16,413 nt of DNA from Spirogloea muscicola (lineage: Eukaryota; Streptophyta; Zygnematophyceae; Spirogloeales; Spirogloeaceae), in assembly GCA_009602725.1 (NCBI GenBank), contig WELB01000102.1:223064-239476 (forward strand), given 5' to 3'. Position numbers and translations under genes: made by a program. Position 1 is the stretch's first letter. Every line of letters begins with the position of its first letter. Below the pieces are notes generated by a model, which worked only from the letters and a program-made list of their open reading frames with translations, was not told where the DNA came from and ran no database searches. Positions 8,791 to 16,413 of the stretch are shown piece by piece.

Positions 8791-11700
8791 TCACTTGTAG
8801 TAAGCGTAGATTGGCCGATCGAAGCCTCTTGCGCTCGCGCTGTGTCTCCCACGCACCTCTTCCATTGATCTGAATCCAATCTGGAAGACAAGGTCCAAGT
8901 GCAAATCATGACATTGCATCAATGCCCAGGCACCATTAATGGGCAATTGCAGCGTTTTGTTGATGACAGCAATGGATACAACTGCATCTGTGCTACGACC
9001 CTACACATACTGCCATGTAAACTCTCCATGCAGTGGAGGATAACAATACTCTGTCCAGCAGAAGCTCTGGAAAGTCGTCTGGTTTGATTTTTATCTCCTC
9101 AAAGTTCCTCTTTGCCACCTGCATTGGCAAGCAATGTGCTAAGAGTCAGCGCACCAATACTTACACGAGCTCTGAGTGCGCAGCATTACTCACGTAGTCC
9201 TGTCTCTCAGTGTCAGTGTCTGCCAAACATTGGTGTTCCTTACGCACTCCACCAGTTTCTTTTCTGCCACTAACATACCTCCAGCTAATCTATTCCACCA
9301 CCTGTTCAGCATTGAATGCTGATGGTCCGACTTAAAATGGTCGACTTGAAAAGCCACCTACGGACTCTTCACACCCAACCACTCCTGGTTTGCGTTCTCT
9401 TTCTTACCCCATCCGCTGGTATGGCTTTCATTGATGCTGGATACTCAGATACCGTCATAAAAGCTCCTCTCCCAAGAGAGCCTACAAGATGTGGGCCTTC
9501 TACCTCCACATGGCATTGCTCTAATTGGTTGATATTATGAACAGTCACAACAGTTGAGCTCACAGGTTACCTCGGAAACATCCCGCTTTTTCTCATAGGA
9601 CCTCCACAACTGCGGCTCCAACACCAGCACACCATTCTGAGAGGACAGATGAAGTGCTTATTGGTGCCAAAGACTTGCTCGAGCATGCAGATGCCTGCTT
9701 GTTTAGCAGTCATGCTGGCACCGAAGCAGGCACACATTTTCTGCTCAGTAGCCATGGCCTAAGGTTATGCATACTTTTCTCTCATCAGCTTGCAAGAATA
9801 TTTGTTGCTGCAGACATGCTGAACAACTAAAGCCAAAACATCCTGCAAAGACTTCCACTTGGATTGCCTATTGAGGAAGTGCAAATTGCTCACCAAGCGG
9901 AGGATGCGGAAAATCTCAGCAAAAAAATGTATGATGCCAGCGTCCCCCCAATTGAGATGGATCCACTTGGTCACGCTGAAACTGCATCGCTCGAAACCCA
10001 ACAATCATCAAAATGCTCAGCAAGGACCACGACGGGCTGTGTCAAGGACACAGCTGAGCCGTAAGCTTTCTGCCATCTGCAGACCATCGATAGTACGGAC
10101 GCGGGCCCATCAAGTGCTGCCACTTCGACTTCCATATTCAGAAGATTACTCACCACAAGACTGTGTCAAAGCTTCTGTCAGCAAATCGATTCTCCAGAAA
10201 ATTGACTGTGAGAAACTCTATTGAGCTGAGTCTGAGCACTCTTGAACCCTCAACGGCTTGGTCACTACAGCTCGCTCCGCTTTCACAGGACGCCTTCCTG
10301 GTCTCCTTGGTTACATTGTCAGCTTCACAACAGCCTCTTGCTCTCTCTGATCCCGCCCGCACTTCCAGCCCCTCTGCTTCGCCTGCATTGTCTGATGACG
10401 GCGATGGCTCCTTGCTCTCACCTACACCTGCGCGGTACAGCTCATAACTAGTTGCTAGCGCTTGATCCTGTGAGCAGTTGGCCTTCTCGCTCCAGTGTCC
10501 TGATTGCACGCACTTCATCAGCAGGCCCTCGCCTCTGTGTACAGAAGTGTGAGCCTCATCTGAGGGGCAAGAGCATGGTGGACTGCCTGCCCGGCCATCT
10601 CCCAGGTTCCCGGTATGAGCTACACGCGCACGTTTCGCATCACTTTGCTCGTGGACAAGCTCAGAATCTGCTCTGCCAGACTCTTTGTCCTGCCCCGCAG
10701 CCTCCTCAAGCACCACAAGCCCCTCATACTGCCTGTCCGAGAGCAGCTCTACCTCTACCTGCGGGACTCTTGCTCCTGCCTTGTGCCATTGAGCACCAGT
10801 CTCCGCCACCTTGTCTCCCGAATCTGAGGCAAGTGAGTATGACGCCCTCGCAGCACCATACTCCTCCCTCGCAGGATCTTGAGCAAGCTGTCCAGATTGT
10901 GCATGTCTTTGCCCAGAAGCTGCCTTCCGCAGGTTGCTCCTAGCCCTGTTCACAAGCGCTGAACAAACGGGACATCGAGCACCCAGTCACCACCTGCAAG
11001 CGTTGCAAGGAACACGAGAGCTGTGGCCATGCTGACAGTACAGGTGGCTCAGCAAGTCGAGCGGCAACAAGGGTGGGGGCTCACAGTGGTCAATGTCAAT
11101 CCCGAGCATGCTCGCCGCCTCCAGCCTCTCCGCTGCAAGGAACCACCTCCCGCCCTCTTCAGTTGCACTGCTTCTGCACAGCAAGTGTGCACTATTGGGC
11201 ATTGCTTGGAGTCATCAGGCCCGTCGAGATAGAGATTTGAAATTTGTTTGCATGCAGTCCTCGCATTCAGCTCTATTGACATGCAGAAGGTCCCCTAGGA
11301 GATGGAGTACGCAGCTAGACGACAGGTCTGTGGTCTTGCAAGCACTCACCGATCGCAACGGTCAGCGAACCCACGTTGCAGCCAATGTCAAGGCAAGCCT
11401 TGCCAGTGACCCACTCACTGCGAACGAACTCTACTCGAGGGTCCAGCTCCATATCACCACCGACCTGCACACAAACATATAGGACTTGAGTCTGACTCTA
11501 CGAGGTTTTGGAAATTCCTTTGAAGCTCTGAGGAATTCCATGATGAGGTCTAGCTAGACCTTGGCTAGTCACGTCTGACAAGGAGAATGGCTGCAGGCGT
11601 GCTGACTCCTATCAGGCAAAGCTGCGCCCCATTCCCAGCAAGTTGATCTTGCCATCTTATGCCACTCAGGTTTGGGTTGCTTGGCATGCAAGCATGCGCA

Positions 11701-12297
11701 GGCCTACGCAGCTACATGGAGCAGCTCAGGATCCTCGCACAAGGCCAGCTGGTAATTACTGGAAGGACTTGCAACGTCAAAGGCTTTGTTGAGTCAAGGG
11801 ATTTAAGCTCGTAGCTGAACGCTGAGGTATGGGGTTTAGGATTGGTGGGAGACAGATAAGGTTGCTAAGCAGTTAGCATAGCATCGACGACATGGAGCGT
11901 GGAGCTCCAAGGCTAACAACTTCCTGGACGTGGGCCAAGCCGAGCGAGCGCGACAGCGGAGCTTGCGGGCTCTGGAAGTGGGCTGCGCACCCGGTAGCCG
12001 TAGTAGGAGGCGTAGTTGCCGTACTTGTACTTGCCCCTGCCGTCACAGGCCTTCTTGGCCAGTCGACGGCCGCCCAATGGAGGCGGCTGCAAGCCATTGC
12101 AAGCGGAGCCAGCGAAAGGCAGGCCCCGTCAGAGGCCGTCAAAGCGGCGCGCCGGGGTGCCCGCATCCGGGGCTTCCGCCGGGGAGCCCAGCAGCCGGCG
12201 AGGCTTGCCCTCGGCCGCGGGTCGTGGGCATGCGCAGGCGGCAGCCATGCACCTGGTGGGAAGGCGAGCCGCCAGCCTCGGGCGGGGCGGCGGCCAT
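8791..12297 (-). CDS. MEPCE: MePCE/Bin3-type RNA 5'-phosphate methyltransferase, nine exons
   Basis: Exons on the minus strand: 12297-12253, 12086-11991, 11464-11350, 11132-11085, 10958-10154, 9981-9894, 9636-9571, 9118-9050, 8880-8791 (TGA). All introns are GT-AG, phases join and the total is 473 residues. Family marks in order: YGNYASYYGYR (residues 37-47), SAM motif I LDIGCNVG (72-79), the acidic strand GIDID (96-100), FDTVLCFSVTKWIHLNWGD (365-383), VLEPQLWRSYEKK (404-416), KPDDF, IGFRSMEE and the terminal GFDRPIYAYYK. These are the marks of the Bin3 family (human MEPCE, BCDIN3D; the Arabidopsis homologue At5g51130). MEPCE puts a methyl on the gamma phosphate of Pol III RNAs. Green algae have no known 7SK, so U6 is a likelier substrate (inference). 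An unconserved, Ser/Glu/Ala-rich insert of roughly 230 residues sits in exon 5 (about 118-345). The first exon (MAAAPPEAGGSPSHQ) is the least certain part. Confidence 0.9.
11546..11561. other. 16-bp perfect palindrome in an intron
   Basis: AGGTCTAGCTAGACCT equals its own reverse complement. It lies in the 526-base intron (11990-11465) of the MePCE-like gene. It may be chance or a binding site; nothing nearby repeats it. Confidence 0.4.
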
Positions 12298-12466
12298 GGC
12301 TGCGCAGGCGCGGCGGTGTGGAGTGCGTGCTGTGAGATGGGGGGGCCTGGGTGGCCAAGTACAAAAGGCAAGCACGTTGACGGATGTGCATCACCTGCTG
12401 CTAAGCTGACCCGCTCAGTAACCATTTTCCAGCGCCGTTCGGCCATGTGAACGTTAAAGAAAAAAA
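12298..12466 (-). promoter_or_regulatory. Presumed 5' flank of the MePCE-like gene
   Basis: Between the proposed start codon (12297) and the inverted repeat unit starting at 12467 only about 170 bp remain for 5' UTR and promoter. No TATA box was seen. The flank ends directly at repeat DNA, so the promoter is either very short or overlaps the repeat. Confidence 0.3.
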
Positions 12467-12716
12467 AAGAAAGTGCTCGCCCATTGAGAATAGGGGCTGG
12501 AACAACCAGCCCGAAAAAAAATGAACAGAGTACGAGCTTTGAAGGGAGGGAAAGAGATCAAGCGGCTGCTGATATTAAAAAATCGGCTGTACACTGCCAG
12601 CCAGATGCATACAGGTGTTCATGGAAGCGCTAAGAAACCAAAGCACACAAAGAAAGAAAGCAGCTACAAATTACTCAGTAACCCCTGCTAAGCAGCCGCA
12701 AGTCAGAGAGGCTAGG
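12467..12716 (-). repeat. Repeat unit, right copy of the inverted pair
   Basis: Reverse-complement match to 728-880 (same ordered blocks, with about 95 bp more in the middle). The core hairpin at 12494-12512 is a perfect GGGCTGG-AACAA-CCAGCCC. The companion motif lies at about 12,676-12,712, and on the minus strand it reads SDLRLLSRGY followed by a stop. Confidence 0.8.
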
Positions 12717-13142
12717 GTCCTGGAAGTGGGTCCCCTGGACAGAGCCAGAGGCAGCAGCGAGGGCTCTCCCGGCACGAAGGTGCAGCGCACGGGCCATGGA
12801 CCTCTGCAGCGAGACGGCCAAGCGCATGCGATACACTTGCGCCAGCGACCCGGCTGCAGGAAAGTCTACCGGTTCACCATGTGAACGTTGTCCACTTTTG
12901 GTGAGCAAGCCCTTTCAGACCTTGTAGTATCTTGCTTTTTGCGCCATCCGGCCCTGGGCGCGCAGTTTCTCTCAGACCTTGTTCAGATCTCTCAGACCTC
13001 GCAGATCTTGTCCACTCCTTCGGATTTTAGCAGCGAGCTATTCCGACCTGATGTTGCTCACTCGTAGATACTGAGCTTCCCTCTGCATCGTCTTGTGTTT
13101 TTGTCGTGTTTTGTAGTGTAGTCCCTTTTTCGGCACCTCTTT
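12717..13142. other. Repeat-derived spacer with a minus-strand frame
   Basis: A minus-strand frame (12908-12675, 77 residues) reads through VYRMRLAVSLQRSMARALHL and ends in the SDLRLLSRGY-stop of the companion motif, so it is probably the end of a degenerate mobile-element ORF. At 12,970-13,012 TCTCTCAGACC is repeated with CTTGTTCAGA or CTCGCAGA between. No host gene is seen. Confidence 0.35.
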
Positions 13143-14870
13143 CTTTGGCTTTGGACATTGTCCATGCTTTTTGGGCTGGCTTTGCCAGCTCCTCTTCTCT
13201 ATAGGCGAGCACTTTCCTTTTTGGGCTGGCCTCTCTGGTCACAGCCACTGCTGCCAATTTGGAAGTGCTGTTTCTTTTATGTAGCATTGTTTAGTCTGCA
13301 CTCGACTCTGCCTGAACAATGTATTGGCTTGAATTGGCCTCCCTTTCAATTCATGCGCCCCGCGCGCCTTCTCTCTTTTGGCCCTTGGAACCTTGTTCAT
13401 TCTTTGGGCTGGCCTTTCACAGCCACTGCCTTATATTTAAAAGAGCTGTTGGTAATTTGGGCTGGCCTCTCACAGCCGTTGCCGTACATTGAGTGAGCTC
13501 TTTCTTCTTTGTTTCTTTTGGGGGACTCCCTGGCTCGACCTACTCAAGCAGCTTGCAGAAAAAAAGCAAGCTGCTGTGAATTTCTATGGGCGAGCCCTTC
13601 TTCTTGTGAAGGGCCGCCCGTCAAGAGCAGCATAAGGAACAGCCCAGCTTCAGCGCTGTCAGTCCGCTTCCTCGGGTGTACAGCAAGCACCTTGCCATCT
13701 TCTGCAATGTTCCTTGGCCGAGGCCGTGCAAATGCGAGCAGGCCGCGCCTCGGCTGCTGCCTTTGGTATTTGACGAGGCGGCACTTTTCTTCCCTCCAGT
13801 GCTCTGATTTACATTTGGTGACTAGAGATCATTGGAAGTGCACTAAGAGAAGTCATGGAGAGGAGTTCCGTGGTATTGCGCCTTCTGGCCCTTGCTGGAG
13901 CTTGTTCATATTTTTTGGGCTGGCCTCTTACAGCCACCGCATTACTTGCAAGAGCAAGAGCTGTTTGTTTCCTGCCCTTTCGGATTCTGTTTGTCCTTTT
14001 CTGTCGGGCTGGAAGAGCTGCTTCTTCTTCTGTGTGTTGCGATGAAATGATCAGAGAGAGACAAGACTTTAGTGGTCACTACGACCCTCGGGCTCCTTAG
14101 GCCTTGTCTCTACGCTTTCCGGCTCCCACATGCCTTGTTCATTCTTGTGGGCTGGCTTCCACAGCCCTCGCCCCCTTCGAAAGAGCTGTTCTTCTGCGGA
14201 AGGAAAAGAGGGGGAAGGAGGGCTGCAAAAGGCGAGCCCACAAAAGATTGACAAGTTGTTGAAGGATGGAAAGCGATTAGCATGTACTTAAATAAGAATA
14301 TATCAAGGATGGCCGCTCAGTGACCCCCAATTAGTTGCCGCAAGTCGGAAATACAAGCCGCCAGAAAGTAGTCCTCTGCTGAGCCGGAGCGGCAGCCGGG
14401 CATGGCGTGCACAGATGCAAGGCGTGAGCCAATGAGCGCGGCAGGGAGAAGACAGCTGCATGCGGATCACAAGGGCCACAGAGCCCCCGCATTGAAGTCA
14501 GCCTGCTCCCCTCGTCACCAGAGGGACATTTTTGGGTCCCTTCTGTTCTGTTAAAGTGAGACTGGAATCAAATTGACTCGAAGGCGGCTATTCGATAAGG
14601 CCGAGAGCTGTGGAAAGCCAGCCCGAAAAGAAAGGACATGTGCACCTTGCGGTCCTTACAGACCTTGTTCAGTCCTTTTGGGCTGGCCTATCACAGCCAT
14701 CGAGGCTTTTTGTAAGAGCTGTTTCCTCTACTATCTGCTACCATTCCCACCTCGCGGCTGCTAAAAGGAGTTACTGAGTGGCCATCCTTAGTAGTTCTTA
14801 GATTCGCGCTATTCACTTTCCCTCTCTTCTGGACCTTGTCATTTTTTGTGGGCTGGCTCTTTGGTTAAGC
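13143..14870. repeat. Right cluster of the dispersed hairpin repeat (nine copies)
   Basis: Hairpin cores: 13173-13191, 13223-13246, 13406-13424, 13459-13477, 13917-13935, 14149-14167 and 14680-14698 on plus, 14605-14624 on minus, and a truncated one at 14850-14860 (plus). Most have the form GGGCTGGCCTCTCACAGCC with changes in the loop. Usually CCTTGTTCATTCTTTT precedes and, about 20 nt later, AAGAGCTGTT follows, so the unit is about 75 bp. The companion motif recurs at about 14,312-14,352 (minus) and 14,755-14,792 (plus). No host coding sequence was found in this 1.7 kb. Confidence 0.8.
13547..13575. other. Perfect 10-bp hairpin with A-rich loop
   Basis: AGCAGCTTGC and GCAAGCTGCT are exact reverse complements around a 9-base loop AGAAAAAAA. 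It lies within the hairpin cluster but its sequence differs from the repeat core. Confidence 0.7.
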
Positions 14871-15130
14871 ACCCGGACCTGGCACGTGATGCAGCCCCCT
14901 TTGTGCACCTCGCCCACACAGCCAACCTGCAGGCTCAGGTTCTTAGGCGGCCTTCGCGACGTCAATGCAGCTCCTCCCTGAGGCGCAGTTATGTGGGCAT
15001 GCACGGCTGTTGGTGGCGACCTCCCCTGCAGCTGCGCATAGCTTAATACTCTTCCCTGTCTATGATGCGCAGTGCTGAATGAGGCCTTCCGCACAGGTCG
15101 ACCCCCCCTCGGCCTTTCTCCCCACTGCCT
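14858..15130 (+). mobile_element. LINE fragment, second copy, heavily decayed
   Basis: The frame starting in the truncated hairpin reads KHPDLARDAAPFVHLAHTAN, which aligns with DHPALVPRAVPFAHLARTAD of the left LINE copy (minus strand, near 251-192). After shifts of frame come DVNAAPP (left: EVDAASF), RLLVATSPAAAHSLILFPVY (left: RLLSASSPGAAAWLSALPIH) and LNEAFRTGRPPLGL (left: MPDDAFRT). Several frameshifts and stops make it a pseudogene. It points outward to the right, while the left copy points to the left. Confidence 0.65.
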
Positions 15131-16029
15131 CCTGGAGTTGTTGTAGTGCGAGTGAGAAGTACAGGGACGCATGTAGCAAAACTGGCGTCACACGTCCTTC
15201 GCAGCAGTGCGTAGTAAGCCCCAGCGTGGTCAAGTACATCCCCTCTCTTTACCACTTGCACATAGTAGCATGCTTCTTGCAGTCCAGTCTCCTGTGGCCT
15301 ACTTCGGGCGAACTGGGGAAGACGTCTTCAGTAAATGCAGAGCTCCAAGTCCAAACGATAGATGTAATAGGAACATCTTCCAGCACTTGACAGACTCGAG
15401 GGCAGGGAAGGCGGCTGCGGCAGAGGTGGCAGTCAGGCAGCCCTTGGCCACGAGTGCAAGCATGGACGCACCACTCGGAGCCAGTCGAGTGCTCGATCAA
15501 GAGGCTGCAAACGAGCATGCCCATCATCCGCCTGCCCCAAAGCTGCTGTGCACGCTTCACAGGTGCTGGCCCATCGGCAGCCATGGCTGCAGCTCCAGCA
15601 TATAGGGTTCCGACTACATGGGCTCTGCTTCATTGGACGTTGAATTCAGGCTTCAACCACGGGATGTGAAGATTCCAAGTCTGCGGTCTCGTTGAACAGC
15701 AGCAGACCAGTGGCACGTGGGGCAGCCTGTGCCTGTACCCACGCTTTGACTTGCCGAAGTCCAGGAACCGACACGTGCGTTTGAGTGCAGCTGGGCCGAG
15801 TTTGCGGCGGCCTGCCCGAGGAGGATCTGTGGTGCGCCGCCGCCAGATAATCCGCAGATGCGGCGTGCATGGCGCGCGTCATTCCCGGACGCTCCAGTAG
15901 GTGCGCGACCGAGGTAAAGGTGCCAAAGGGCGTCGAAATTCGAGACTCGACCGACCGCTGCTCAAAGGTGTGTATGTAGCATTGTAGAACTTCAGGTGTG
16001 AAGCCGCTTGGTATCTCAAATTCCGTCTT
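15043..16029 (-). CDS. Possible unidentified multi-exon gene, partial
   Basis: Three minus-strand frames have ordinary, non-repetitive composition. 16029-15646 (127 residues) is open after a TAG and contains EFEIPSGFTPEVLQCYIHTF and FGTFTSVAHLLERPGMTRAM. 15584-15249 contains VCQVLEDVPITSIVWTWSS. 15312-15043 follows a good acceptor (CTTCCCCAG) and contains ACYYVQVVKRGDVLDHAGAY. They overlap or sit in different frames, so introns would be needed to join them, and I could not fix a consistent chain. The tail of the last one is antisense to the decayed LINE copy. No family is recognised; it could equally be decayed mobile-element DNA. Confidence 0.3.
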
Positions 16030-16413
16030 CTACGGTGGCGCAAACCCGCATCTGTGGCCGTCGCAACCCGCAGCAGCGAGTGTGGCGCTGCCACGTATTT
16101 CTGCCCCCGGGCCGGGAGCTGGACACGCGGCGAGACGCAGGCCGTCCGTGGGCGTCCAGCGGACGGCTCGGATGCGGCGGCCCTCCCCCGGGGCATGGCG
16201 CGCCCCCTCCCCCCCGGGGGGTGGGGCATTGGACGACGGTTTTGATCGAGCGCACCCCGGCGGCCCGCCAGAAGGTAGCCCTTACCGGGGCGGGCCGCCA
16301 GAGGTGCCGGACATTAAGCGGGGCGGTTTTGAAATCCAGCGGGCCCGCTCCCCGTCCCCCCCCTCCATGTCCGCTGCCCGGCGCCCCCACCCCGCCGGCG
16401 CCGCCGCCCGCCG
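16030..16413. other. Very GC-rich right end without a firm gene
   Basis: Long C and G runs (for example around 16,203-16,225) and an inverted repeat dominate. Open frames exist on both strands, as expected from base composition, but none has recognisable protein features. It could be the 5' region of the possible minus-strand gene to its left. Confidence 0.4.
16259..16299. repeat. GC inverted repeat, 11-bp arms
   Basis: GGCGGCCCGCC (16259-16269) and GGCGGGCCGCC (16289-16299) are exact reverse complements, separated by 19 bases. Both arms are followed by CAGA(A)GG, so a direct-repeat element is superimposed. Confidence 0.6.

Noticed and set aside
10163-10943. Plus-strand frames of 94 and 163 codons
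   Set aside because: They are antisense to exon 5 of the MePCE-like gene, which has clear family motifs and matching splice phases on the minus strand.
10960-11035. RING-finger-like pattern on the minus strand (CNAC ... CPVC)
   Set aside because: A stop lies between the two Cys pairs, the spacing does not fit RING, and the bases fall in the intron 11084-10959.
12016-12409. Plus-strand frames of 144-159 codons
   Set aside because: They are antisense to the first two exons of the MePCE-like gene, whose YGNYASYYGYR motif is on the minus strand.
1-16413. tRNA, rRNA and CRISPR arrays
   Set aside because: No tRNA-like cloverleaf, rRNA core or spaced direct-repeat array was noticed; the clustered hairpin repeats have irregular spacing and both orientations.

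Overview
The window looks like nuclear DNA of a green alga (Chlorophyta). The genes are rich in introns with GT-AG borders, mostly 90-530 nt long. Coding exons are GC-rich with Ala (GCC), Gln (CAG) and Gly/Pro trinucleotide runs. The two recognisable proteins are closest to land-plant families. Genus cannot be decided from the sequence alone.

Layout. (1) 1-750, minus strand: the 3' part of a non-LTR (LINE) retrotransposon reading frame that runs off the left edge, with one frameshift. (2) About 650-1010 and 12,467-14,870: two clusters of an unclassified short hairpin repeat (core GGGCTGGCC-N-CAGCC) together with a second conserved motif. (3) 1,250-1,980: a decayed, unrecognised coding remnant. 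(4) 2,204-3,196: a 21-bp minisatellite followed by a long GGN/CCN tract, whose minus strand could encode a Pro-rich wall-type protein. (5) 3,658-8,120, plus strand: a ten-exon GBF-interacting-protein-1-like gene (GIP1_N / UBAP2L-lingerer type). (6) 12,297-8,791, minus strand: a nine-exon MePCE/Bin3-type RNA 5'-phosphate methyltransferase. Genes 5 and 6 converge, with 670 bp between their stop codons. (7) 14,858-15,130, plus strand: a second, more decayed copy of the same LINE region. (8) 15,043-16,029, minus strand: open frames that may be exons of an unidentified gene, leading into a very GC-rich right end.

Both main genes had to be put together across introns, because no single reading frame shows either one. 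In each, all exon phases join and the total length is a multiple of three (about 1,080 and 473 residues). The GIP1-like gene still lacks its first exon. The first visible exon starts exactly at the one ambiguous base in the window (N at 3657), which probably hides a splice acceptor. The most unusual overall structure is the bracketing of this convergent gene pair by inverted copies of the hairpin repeat unit, with LINE fragments pointing outward on both sides.
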